Assembly (NCBI GenBank): GCA_003559985.1 | Contig: PWJP01000059.1 | Span: forward strand, 1-10,419 | Source: Saprospirales bacterium | GTDB taxonomy: Bacteria; Bacteroidota; Bacteroidia; Chitinophagales; Saprospiraceae | Length of the DNA: 10,419 nucleotides | Direction of reading: 5' to 3' | Part shown: in pieces, positions 1-7,100 of the stretch | Numbering within the stretch: position 1 is the stretch's first letter | How the letters are laid out: the number at the start of each line of letters is the position of its first letter | Notes under the pieces: model-generated | The model's database searches: none | What the model was told of the DNA's origin: nothing | The model's input: only the letters and a program-made list of their open reading frames with translations | Made by a program: the position numbers and the translations under genes

Positions 1-1890
1 ATGATTGAAGTACTTGAGCCCAATGATGCCGGCGAATTGCTCTACTACATGACAATGGGTAACGAGCTCTTTACTGTGGGTAACTTGCTTGAAAACGACG
101 TTTTTAATATTACCAACACGCTTACTTATTACAGAGGCAGTCACACCATTACGGCAGGCCTTAACTTCGAGTACATGACCTTCAATAATGCATTTAATCC
201 GACCTTCCATGGTTGGTATCGTTTCATCGGTTACGACAAATTTGTGGACGCAGTTATCAACCAAAATCCCAACGTGCATCCCGATGCCTTTGCCAGGTCT
301 TATGCATTAGATGGTTCTACTGAGCCTCCTTTGGATGAGACTCAATTTGGTCAGGTTGGTGTATTCATACAGGATCAATACCAGGTAAACCGCGATTTGA
401 GTGTTACAGCTGGGTTGAGAGTTGATCTGCCATTTTATCCCATTGACATACCGAGAAATGAAAAGTTGGACGAATTGAACAAGACCTTTACAGCGCCGGA
501 TGGAAGTACCTTTACTCCCGATGTAAGTACTTTCCCATCAGTCAATCCACTTTTCTCTCCGAGATTGGGCTTCAACTACGATGTTTTTGGCGACCGCAGC
601 CTTCAGTTGCGAGGTGGTACCGGCTTGTTTTCAGGAAGAATTCCATTTGTTTGGCTGTCCAACCAGGTTAACGGTTCCGGAGTGGTTAGAGGAGGAATTG
701 GTTTTGAAGGAAGTGAGGTTGAAGAAGCAGGAATTGTATTTGATCCCGATGTCAATGCGCATGCTCCCGAAGACCCGGAAGCTACTTTGTCGCAAGAGAT
801 TAATATCACGGACGAGGATTTCAAATTGCCTCAGGTTTGGAGAAGCAACCTTGGTGCTGACTTTCAACTCCCCCACGGAATCCGCGCCACTGTCGATCTC
901 ATGCACAGCAGGGATGTGCACACACCCATAGCTTACAACCCTGTACTCAGAGATGCTGACAGAACCCTTTCGGGTCCAGACAATAGAGGATATTGGGTTG
1001 ATCAGGAAGGTCTGGCAGCTTATTCCAATGATCCGGACTTTAGAAATGTCTTCATGTTGACCAATGCAGATGAAAAAGCAGATTACTTTTCGGCAACTCT
1101 CCAACTGAGCAAGTCTTTTGACTCCGGTTTTGACGCTATGGTAGCGTACACCAGGTCAAGGTCTCGTGATCTCGATGCAGCCGGTGGTTCTCAGGCAATT
1201 TCGCTTTGGCCTTCTACTGTTCAAAGTAACAGGAACAACCCGGAACTCGGATTTGCAGGACACGACCAACCAAACCGTCTGATAGGAGCTCTATCTTACA
1301 GAACCGGCAATACTACTATCGGTATATTTTACGATGGTGGAAATGCGGGACGTTTTAGCTACACCTACTCCGGCAACTTTGGAGATGCTTCAGACAGGCT
1401 TATTTATATTCCTAACTCTGCGAGTGAGCTTGAATTTCAGGAATTTGAATTGGATGGAGAAGCCATCACTGCACAGATGCAACAGGAACTTTTGGATGCT
1501 TATATTGACCAGGATGATTACCTGAGCGACAACAGAGGATCCTTTGCCGAGAGAAATGGCGCTGTCAGACCCTGGGTTCACCGTTTTGACCTTAGAATCC
1601 TTCAGGATATCAACCTGACTGGCGATGGACAAAACAGATTGCAGCTATCTATCGACATCACCAATGTGGGCAACATGCTCAATAGCGACTGGGGTATTCC
1701 TCAACTAGAGTTCCAAAACAACCTGCTCAATCTGGTAGAAATCAATGAAAACGATGTTCCTGTTTACAGGTTAAATACTGTTTCAGGTACCAATGAATTC
1801 CCAACCGAGACTTTCAGAAAGTCAACTTCCAACATTCTCAGTAATACCTGGAGAATGCAAGTTGGTGTACGATACATTTTCGGAAGATAA
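1..1890 (+). CDS. TonB-dependent receptor, Oar-like, C-terminal part (5' end outside window)
   Basis: This is the C-terminal 629 residues of an outer-membrane beta-barrel that would import a substrate using TonB energy; the substrate cannot be told. Residues about 118-142 (GQVGVFIQDQYQVNRDLSVT onward) are a typical barrel-strand motif. Residues 185-195 (FSPRLGFNYDV) and 205-222 (GGTGLF then FVWLSNQ) match the Oar-like/carboxypeptidase-regulatory-domain class of TonB receptors. The chain ends in alternating polar and aromatic residues (MQVGVRYIFGR), as barrel-insertion signals do. No signal peptide, regulatory-like domain, TonB box or plug is visible. Family members usually have about 1000 residues, so the ATG at position 1 is almost certainly internal and the gene starts upstream. 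A strong terminator follows 26 bases after the stop, so it ends its transcript. No SusD-like partner gene follows. Confidence is high for the family and low for the substrate. Confidence 0.9.
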   Translation: MIEVLEPNDAGELLYYMTMGNELFTVGNLLENDVFNITNTLTYYRGSHTITAGLNFEYMTFNNAFNPTFHGWYRFIGYDKFVDAVINQNPNVHPDAFARSYALDGSTEPPLDETQFGQVGVFIQDQYQVNRDLSVTAGLRVDLPFYPIDIPRNEKLDELNKTFTAPDGSTFTPDVSTFPSVNPLFSPRLGFNYDVFGDRSLQLRGGTGLFSGRIPFVWLSNQVNGSGVVRGGIGFEGSEVEEAGIVFDPDVNAHAPEDPEATLSQEINITDEDFKLPQVWRSNLGADFQLPHGIRATVDLMHSRDVHTPIAYNPVLRDADRTLSGPDNRGYWVDQEGLAAYSNDPDFRNVFMLTNADEKADYFSATLQLSKSFDSGFDAMVAYTRSRSRDLDAAGGSQAISLWPSTVQSNRNNPELGFAGHDQPNRLIGALSYRTGNTTIGIFYDGGNAGRFSYTYSGNFGDASDRLIYIPNSASELEFQEFELDGEAITAQMQQELLDAYIDQDDYLSDNRGSFAERNGAVRPWVHRFDLRILQDINLTGDGQNRLQLSIDITNVGNMLNSDWGIPQLEFQNNLLNLVEINENDVPVYRLNTVSGTNEFPTETFRKSTSNILSNTWRMQVGVRYIFGR

Positions 1891-1916
1891 TTTATTCAGG
1901 ATTCACCAAATTCTGG

Positions 1917-1948
1917 AAAAGGGCTTGCAGTATCTGCAGGCCCTTTTT
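1917..1948 (+). terminator. Rho-independent terminator of the TonB-dependent receptor gene
   Basis: AAAAGGGCTTGCAG (1917-1930) pairs with CTGCAGGCCCTTTT (1934-1947) over 14 positions, with a single G-T wobble and a three-base TAT loop. The right arm ends in a run of five T (1944-1948), and the A run on the left allows bidirectional action. It lies 26 bases after the receptor stop codon. Confidence 0.88.
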
Positions 1949-1978
1949 GCTGTTATACACAAATTATACCATAATTTC

Positions 1979-2010
1979 TTTGGTCTTCCAAACAAAAACA
2001 CCTAACTTTA
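1979..2010 (+). promoter_or_regulatory. Candidate Bacteroidota promoter for the GDPD-family lipoprotein gene
   Basis: TTTG at 1979-1982 lies 20 bases before TAACTTTA at 2003-2010. The known Bacteroidota primary sigma consensus is TTTG, a spacer of about 19-21 bases, then TAnnTTTG; this site matches all but the last base of the second box. Transcription would start near 2017, giving a short leader before the ATG at 2033. The site sits just after the terminator of the preceding gene, where a new promoter is expected. The assignment is by inspection only. Confidence 0.5.
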
Positions 2011-2032
2011 AGCCCGAGCAAGAACCTGTAAA

Positions 2033-2959
2033 ATGCCTCCTTTGAAGTTGTCCAAATTGGCCCTAAGTATTTTGATTTGCACTCTGATCGCATGCGATTT
2101 TGATAGTGAACAGCGGACCAATTACAATCCTTCTGAAACCGTATTTGTAAAAGGGGACGCAAATCACTACTACCACACCGAAAATATTTACCAGTTCTTT
2201 TCTCCCGATCATGCGCTGGAAAACATGGTAAGCGCCCATCGTGGTTCCCGGTATTACGACGGTTGGCCGGAGAATTGTCTGGAGTCTTTTGAATTCATAC
2301 TTGAAAACCTCCCGGCAGTTTTGGAAATGGACCTCAGGCTGTCTTCTGATTCGGTTGTTTTTCTGCTTCACGATGAAACCCTTGATAGAACGACAACGGG
2401 GTCAGGTTATGCAAACCAAAAGAGTTTCGAAAAAATTTCACGGTTGCAACTTCTCGATCACCGGGGTGATACCACTGATTACCATCCTCCCTTGCTCAGC
2501 GATGTACTCGAATGGTCTGAGGAAAAGGCTGTTTTGAAGCTGGATATCAAGCGCAACGTCCCCTTTGAATTGGTTATCGATGAAATCCGGAATGCTGATG
2601 CAGTGCACCGCGTAATGGTCATTGTTTACAGCCTGAATGCAGCGAGGGTTTTTCACCGACTCGCACCGGATATCGTAATGTCCATCCCCATCAGAAATCA
2701 GGATGAACTTGAAGCTGTCCGTGATTCGGGTATTCCCCCGGAAGTGATTGTGGCTTTTACCGGAACCCGGGAAACAGACCCTATGCTTTTTGAAGTGCTC
2801 AACGAAATGGGCATAATCGCAATCCAGGGTGCTCTTGGTAACCTGGATAGAAGAGCGCAATCAAAGGGCTTTGATGCCATTGCAAAATACTACCGGAAAG
2901 GGGCGCATATGATTGCCACAGATTATCCAATTGAACTGTATTCCTTTATAAATAAATGA
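2033..2959 (+). CDS. Glycerophosphodiester phosphodiesterase family lipoprotein
   Basis: The likely reaction is hydrolysis of glycerophosphodiesters to glycerol-3-phosphate and an alcohol, at the cell envelope. Residues 1-21 are a lipoprotein signal: basic start, hydrophobic core, then the lipobox L-I-A-C with lipidated Cys21. The mature chain starts with acidic residues (CDFDSE), which could favour outer-membrane or surface placement. GDPD hallmarks appear in order: His69-Arg70 in AHRGSR, PENCLESFE at 79-87, Glu98 and Asp100 in EMDLRLSSD, His113-Asp114 with LDRTTTGSG at 117-125, LKLDIK at 168-173, and ATDYP at 295-299. The third expected metal ligand is normally Glu in an IEIK-like motif; here it is Asp171. 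At 308 residues, the length suits a lipoprotein GDPD. The gene appears to be transcribed alone, between a terminator and a 151-base gap. The substrate headgroup is unknown. Confidence 0.88.
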   Translation: MPPLKLSKLALSILICTLIACDFDSEQRTNYNPSETVFVKGDANHYYHTENIYQFFSPDHALENMVSAHRGSRYYDGWPENCLESFEFILENLPAVLEMDLRLSSDSVVFLLHDETLDRTTTGSGYANQKSFEKISRLQLLDHRGDTTDYHPPLLSDVLEWSEEKAVLKLDIKRNVPFELVIDEIRNADAVHRVMVIVYSLNAARVFHRLAPDIVMSIPIRNQDELEAVRDSGIPPEVIVAFTGTRETDPMLFEVLNEMGIIAIQGALGNLDRRAQSKGFDAIAKYYRKGAHMIATDYPIELYSFINK

Positions 2960-3009
2960 TTTTCTTAAAACCTTTTTATGAAAATAGCGACAATTTCCAA
3001 TGACTAAAG

Positions 3010-3043
3010 CACAATGAAGATTTGCCATGAAGTCTTTGTTGTG
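3010..3043 (+). other. Possible RNA hairpin downstream of the GDPD gene
   Basis: CACAATGAAGA (3010-3020) can pair with TCTTTGTTGTG (3033-3043) over 11 positions in RNA, two of them G-U wobbles, with a 12-base loop. No T run follows, so it is not a standard terminator. It lies 50 bases after the GDPD stop and 67 before the next ATG, so it could be a 3' stabiliser or part of the next gene's leader. The rest of 2960-3110 is AT-rich, and I found no convincing TTTG / TAnnTTTG pair in it. Confidence 0.3.
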
Positions 3044-3110
3044 ATACACCATTTAACAATCGAAAAGTACAACTAATCAAACTAATTTAATCACGTCAAA
3101 AATTAAAGTC

Positions 3111-6100
3111 ATGAAAAAACTAATCCATTTGGGCTTTATTCCCTTCTTTTTTCTCACTGCTTTGGGTATCGCAGCTCAGGCCAGTCATGTTGTTACTGTA
3201 GAACCCAATTCCTTTGATCCTCAACACCTGGAAATATACACGGGTGATACCGTAGTATGGATGAATGCAGGTGGGATTCACAATGTAAACGGCAGTACAG
3301 ATGAATTCCCGGACAACCCTGTCTCATTTTCCAGCGGTGCCCCGGATGATGGTAACTGGGAGTATCAATTTGTCTTTCATACAGCCGGTTACTATGATTA
3401 CCAATGCGATATTCATGGAGGCGCCGGTATGACGGGAACCATCACTGTCAACGACCCCTCCCCGTATATGGAAGTTTCCATGGAGGATATCAGGGAAAAT
3501 GATGCCGATGGTGTTCCGGTATTGATCGAGGAAGCGGTCACCGTTTCTGCAGTGGTGTACGGTGGAAATTTAAGAACTCAGGGCCTGCAATTCACCATGA
3601 TAGACAGTACCAATACCGGTGTGGGGATTTTCAGCCCCTCCGATGATTTTGGATACGAAGTTAATGAGGGAGATATGATTCAGCTTTGGGGCGAGGTTTC
3701 TTTTTTCAATGGACTGACCCAAATTGAACCCGACAGCATCGTACTTATTTCTCAGGACAACCCACTGGTCGATCCTTCTGTAGTTACTGAACTTGGAGAA
3801 GACACCGAGTCCAGCCTCATTATGATTGAGGACGTGTATATCACCAATCCCGAAGATTGGCCCAGCCCGGGTGACAATGCCAATATTTTTGTTTCAAATC
3901 AGCTGGACACCTTCCTAATGCGCATACAGCGTGAAGTAAATCTGGGAGATGAAGCACCTACCGACACTTTCGATCTGTTGGGAATTGGTGGGCAATTCAC
4001 TAACAATATTCCAGCGGACGATGGATATCAGATTCTCCCCCGATATGCCGATGACCTTGGAATTGAACTAGGTGACGACCCTGATTACCTGCCCGTCACC
4101 ATTCCAGAAGTAAGGGAAAACGATGCCAACCTTTTCCCGGTATTGTTGGGTGAAAGAGTAGAGGTCTCAGGTGTGGTTTACGGTGAAAATTTGAGACCAC
4201 AGGGACTTCAGTTCACTATTATCGACGATGACAATGTGGGTGTTTCGGTTTTCAATGCATCAGGAGATCTGGGTTATTCTGTGACTGAGGGTGACCTGAT
4301 TACCGTTTGGGGTGAAGTCGATCAATTCAATGGGCTTGCTCAAGTGGTTCCCGACAGCATTGAAATTATTTCAGAAGACAATCCTCTGGTCGATCCCAAA
4401 GTTGTCACAGAACTCGGAGAAGATACAGAGTCCAGCCTCATCATGATAGAGTCTGTATATATCACAAACCCTGAAGATTGGCCCAGCCCGGGTGACAATG
4501 CCAATATTTTTGTCTCCAATCAGCAGGACACTTTCCTCATGCGAATTCAGCGCGAAGTAAACCTCGGTAATGAAGCACCTATGGACACCTTTGACCTTGT
4601 TGGAATCGGTGGTCAGTTTACGACCAATGTTCCCGCTGACGACGGATATCAGATTATCCCTCGATATGCCGATGATCTCGGAATTGAGTTGGATGATGAC
4701 CCTGATTATACTCCGGTAACCATTCCCGAAGTGCGTGAAAATGATGAAGACCTTTTCCCTGTTCTGATGGGTGAAAGAGTAGAGGTATCCGGTGTGGTTT
4801 ACGGTGACAATTTGAGACCACAGGGCCTTCAGTTTACCATTATTGACGAAGACAATGTGGGGGTTTCCGTTTTCAATGCTTCTGGCGATCTGGGATATTC
4901 AGTTACCGAAGGAGACCTGATCACCATTTGGGGTGAAGTCGATCAATTTAATGGTTTAGCCCAAATCGCCCCCGACAGCATTGAACTAATATCTCAGGAC
5001 AATCCTTTGGTTGATCCCAGAGTGGTGACAGAATTTGGCGAGGACACAGAATCCAGTTTGATCATGTTGGAGGATGTAGAAATCACCAATCCCGAAGATT
5101 GGCCCAGCCCGGGAAGTAGTGCAGATATTTTTGTTGAAAATCAACACGGCACATTTCTAATGCGCATTCAGAGGGAGGTAAATTTGGGCACCAATCCACC
5201 AGTTGGGGTTTTTGACCTAATTGGAATTGGAGGACAATTTACAACCAGTATTCCTGCCGATGATGGTTATCAAATCATTCCCCGATACGCCGATGATATT
5301 GGTGCGGACCCAAGCGATCAGTACATGCCTGTCACCATGCCGGAATTGCGAGAGAATGATCTGGACGGGATTCCTGTTCTAATTGAAGAATTAGTAGAAG
5401 CTACGGCTGTAGTTTATGGCATCAATTACAGGCCACAGGGTTTGCAATTCACCATAATAGATGATAATAATGTCGGGGTTGGCATCTTCAGACCAAGCGG
5501 AAATCTGGATTACGAAGTAACTGAAGGCGACCTCATTACCGTCAGAGGGGAAGTCGGTGAATTCAGAGGCCTAACCCAGATTAATGCACATGAAATTGAC
5601 CTTATAGATACTGACCAGGATTTGGTAGAACCCAGGGTAGTGGACGAACTGGATGAAAGCACAGAGTCCAGTCTGATCCAATTGCAAAATGTCTGGATTC
5701 AAGACCCATCTGAATGGCCACAGGAAGGCGAAGAAGGCAACGTGGTACTCGAGAGAAATGGTGAAACTTTTATCCTCCGTGTCCAACGAGAGAGCAGATT
5801 GGGTGCCGCTTTTTCGGATGTTGGGCTGAATGTAACAGGTATAGGAACTCAATTTACCACCAATATCCCTGCCAATGACGGCTACCAGATAGTTCCGCGG
5901 TACGAGGAAGATATTGAACCTGTTGTTTCTGTTTACAATATTGAGGAAGAGGTAATTATTAACCTGTGGCCAAATCCTGTTCAGGATCATATAAATATCA
6001 CCTCTGATTACCCGGTGGAATCTATTTCAATCTTTTCTAGGGATGGTAGATTGATAGAAGAATTCAAAACCGATAGCGGATCAATTAAACTTGACATCAG

Positions 6101-6182
6101 TGGTTACCAAAGTGGTACTTACATCGTCAAGGTTGAAACTGTTCGCGGTGCTGCAGTCTCCATGATTGTGGTGAGCCGTTGA
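3111..6182 (+). CDS. Secreted plastocyanin-like copper protein with four tandem repeats and a T9SS sorting domain
   Basis: A 1023-residue exported protein. Residues 1-24 form a Sec signal peptide (MKKLIHLG, hydrophobic core, then AAQA). Residues about 25-114 are a plastocyanin/halocyanin-like cupredoxin with a complete type 1 copper site by pattern: His57 in GIHNV, then Cys99-x2-His102-x4-Met107. Residues 118-935 are four tandem units of about 200-207 residues. Each starts near IREND/VREND, has GLQFTIID and EGDLI..WGEV..FNGL strands, and ends near DGYQI.PRYADD. Residues about 950-1023 are a type A T9SS C-terminal domain (NLWPNPVQDHINI, then GTYIVKVE), predicting outer-membrane export and cell-surface anchoring or release. 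No enzyme motif was found in the repeats; their short beta strands suggest paired OB-fold-like modules, which is inference. The copper domain could carry electrons or bind copper; the partner is unknown. The ATG follows an AT-rich leader and directly precedes the signal peptide. A transcription-ending inverted repeat lies just downstream. Confidence 0.9.
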   Translation: MKKLIHLGFIPFFFLTALGIAAQASHVVTVEPNSFDPQHLEIYTGDTVVWMNAGGIHNVNGSTDEFPDNPVSFSSGAPDDGNWEYQFVFHTAGYYDYQCDIHGGAGMTGTITVNDPSPYMEVSMEDIRENDADGVPVLIEEAVTVSAVVYGGNLRTQGLQFTMIDSTNTGVGIFSPSDDFGYEVNEGDMIQLWGEVSFFNGLTQIEPDSIVLISQDNPLVDPSVVTELGEDTESSLIMIEDVYITNPEDWPSPGDNANIFVSNQLDTFLMRIQREVNLGDEAPTDTFDLLGIGGQFTNNIPADDGYQILPRYADDLGIELGDDPDYLPVTIPEVRENDANLFPVLLGERVEVSGVVYGENLRPQGLQFTIIDDDNVGVSVFNASGDLGYSVTEGDLITVWGEVDQFNGLAQVVPDSIEIISEDNPLVDPKVVTELGEDTESSLIMIESVYITNPEDWPSPGDNANIFVSNQQDTFLMRIQREVNLGNEAPMDTFDLVGIGGQFTTNVPADDGYQIIPRYADDLGIELDDDPDYTPVTIPEVRENDEDLFPVLMGERVEVSGVVYGDNLRPQGLQFTIIDEDNVGVSVFNASGDLGYSVTEGDLITIWGEVDQFNGLAQIAPDSIELISQDNPLVDPRVVTEFGEDTESSLIMLEDVEITNPEDWPSPGSSADIFVENQHGTFLMRIQREVNLGTNPPVGVFDLIGIGGQFTTSIPADDGYQIIPRYADDIGADPSDQYMPVTMPELRENDLDGIPVLIEELVEATAVVYGINYRPQGLQFTIIDDNNVGVGIFRPSGNLDYEVTEGDLITVRGEVGEFRGLTQINAHEIDLIDTDQDLVEPRVVDELDESTESSLIQLQNVWIQDPSEWPQEGEEGNVVLERNGETFILRVQRESRLGAAFSDVGLNVTGIGTQFTTNIPANDGYQIVPRYEEDIEPVVSVYNIEEEVIINLWPNPVQDHINITSDYPVESISIFSRDGRLIEEFKTDSGSIKLDISGYQSGTYIVKVETVRGAAVSMIVVSR
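3462..5915 (+). repeat. Four-unit in-frame tandem repeat inside the cupredoxin gene
   Basis: Unit 1 is about 3462-4073, unit 2 about 4086-4691, unit 3 about 4707-5300 and unit 4 about 5322-5915. The marker GAAGATTGGCCCAGCCCGGG starts at 3852 in unit 1 and 4473 in unit 2, and its GAAGATTGGCCCAGCCCGGG counterpart in unit 3 starts at 5094. The period is therefore exactly 621 bases (207 codons) between units 1, 2 and 3. A 41-base stretch (3852-3892 and 4473-4513) is identical in units 1 and 2. Unit 4 is clearly diverged and its spacing from unit 3 is 205 codons. Each unit appears to have two halves: an REND...GLQFTIID...EGD...FNGL half and a TELGEDTESSLI...NPEDWPSPG...RIQRE.NLG...GIGGQFT half. 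Confidence 0.93.
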
Positions 6183-6205
6183 GTTTCCACTTTTTGATTT
6201 GATAT

Positions 6206-6257
6206 CCAAAATCCCGGTGATGGTGCCAATAATGGTCTTAACACACCGGGATTTTGG
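6206..6257 (+). terminator. Perfect 14-bp inverted repeat, probable terminator of the cupredoxin gene
   Basis: CCAAAATCCCGGTG (6206-6219) is perfectly complementary to CACCGGGATTTTGG (6244-6257), with a 24-base loop. It lies 24 bases after the stop codon. The arms carry A4 and T4 blocks around a GC-rich core, so they could work in either direction, but the loop is long and the downstream sequence (CATTTTA) is only weakly T-rich. It ends 11 bases before the promoter-like box of the next gene, so a regulatory role is also possible. Confidence 0.6.
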
Positions 6258-6267
6258 CATTTTAGTG

Positions 6268-6275
6268 TACATTTG
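6268..6275 (+). promoter_or_regulatory. Perfect TAnnTTTG box upstream of the patatin-like gene
   Basis: TACATTTG at 6268-6275 matches the Bacteroidota -7 consensus TAnnTTTG fully. No good TTTG is seen at the usual 19-21 base spacing; the nearest, at 6253-6256, is only 11 bases upstream, and the expected position falls in the right arm of the inverted repeat. Transcription would begin near 6282, so the in-frame TTG at 6273 would not be in the mRNA. This supports the ATG at 6306 as start. Confidence 0.45.
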
Positions 6276-6305
6276 TCCATTGAATTTTTGTCAAAATGCT
6301 TTGAA

Positions 6306-7091
6306 ATGGGGAAGAAGAAGGGACTTGCACTTTCAGGGGGAGGAAGTAGGGCAGTGGCGCACCTGGGCGCACTCAAGGCTTTTAAGGAGGCCGGCATCCA
6401 ATTTGATATGTACAGTGGAACCAGTGCCGGAAGCATGGTGGCAGTATTAGCAGCCAATGAGGTTGATCCCGAAACCATCCTGGAGGAAATCAAATCACTT
6501 TCCATATTCCACCTGGTAAATTTCAGTTATTCGCTCTCGGGTTTAAGCAGCTTGAAAAAGATTGAGAAACTCCTCAAAAAATTACTCAATTGCGAGCAAT
6601 TTGAGGATTTGAAATACCCCGTTAGAATTGTAGCTACCAATCTAAACACTGGTAAAGTCAGGGTTTTCAAAAAGGGGAATATCATCGATGCGGTGATTGC
6701 CTCTTCCAGCATTCCCATTCTTTTTCCACCTAAAAAGATTGATGGACGGTATTTTGTAGATGGGGGAATACTTATGAACCTCCCTGTCGAACCCCTTGTG
6801 GAAGAGTGCGATTATGTAGCGGCCATAAACATCACGCCCGTGGTAGAAAAAAACAAGGACGACTACGACAAACTCGGAGCGATTGGTTTCAGAACCTTTG
6901 AACTCTCCGTAATGGCCAATGTGAGAAATTCCCGCTCTGAGTGCGATCTTTTTATCGAACCGGGCGATTTGAGCAATTACGGTATTTTTTCTTTCAACAA
7001 AATGGACAAAATGTTCGAGATCGGTTATGAAGAGGGAAAAAAGTACACCGAAAAAGTTTTGGAAATGGAAAGGGCGGATGCAAAATCATAA
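6306..7091 (+). CDS. Patatin-like phospholipase / acyl hydrolase (RssA-like)
   Basis: A 261-residue serine acyl hydrolase of the patatin family, predicted to cleave acyl esters of lipids with a Ser-Asp dyad. The oxyanion loop is GGGSRA (residues 11-16), the nucleophile is Ser40 in GTSAG (38-42), and the catalytic Asp is Asp152 in VDGG (151-154). ASSSIPILFPP (132-142) and the NLPVEPL stretch from 158 are further family landmarks. There is no signal peptide or membrane segment, so it is cytoplasmic or peripherally bound, unlike the outer-membrane patatin fusions with a POTRA and barrel domain. The start at ATG 6306 gives MGKKKGLALSGGG, the normal distance to the first glycine motif. An in-frame TTG at 6273 would add 11 residues but overlaps the TACATTTG box. 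It is followed after 9 bases by the methyltransferase gene, so the two are probably co-transcribed. The physiological substrate is unknown. Confidence 0.9.
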   Translation: MGKKKGLALSGGGSRAVAHLGALKAFKEAGIQFDMYSGTSAGSMVAVLAANEVDPETILEEIKSLSIFHLVNFSYSLSGLSSLKKIEKLLKKLLNCEQFEDLKYPVRIVATNLNTGKVRVFKKGNIIDAVIASSSIPILFPPKKIDGRYFVDGGILMNLPVEPLVEECDYVAAINITPVVEKNKDDYDKLGAIGFRTFELSVMANVRNSRSECDLFIEPGDLSNYGIFSFNKMDKMFEIGYEEGKKYTEKVLEMERADAKS

Positions 7092-7100
7092 ATCTACAAC

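Noticed and set aside
1..3. ATG at position 1 as the true start of the TonB-dependent receptor
   Set aside because: The protein would lack a signal peptide, plug domain and N-terminal regulatory-like domain, which family members need; it is simply the first in-frame Met at the window edge.
631..1104. A 157-residue minus-strand open frame inside the TonB receptor gene
   Set aside because: Antisense shadow; the plus-strand frame is clearly the receptor barrel.
3462..5915. CRISPR array or non-coding satellite
   Set aside because: The period is 621 bases, the frame is preserved through all units, and differences between units are mostly synonymous or conservative, so it is a protein repeat.
5571..5990. 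A 139-residue minus-strand open frame opposite the fourth repeat and sorting domain
   Set aside because: It lies fully antisense to a strongly supported coding region and shows no domain, signal peptide or promoter.
6273..6305. TTG at 6273 as start of the patatin-like protein (11 extra residues)
   Set aside because: The TTG overlaps a perfect TAnnTTTG promoter box, the added residues have no family match, and ATG 6306 gives the normal distance to the GGGSRA motif.
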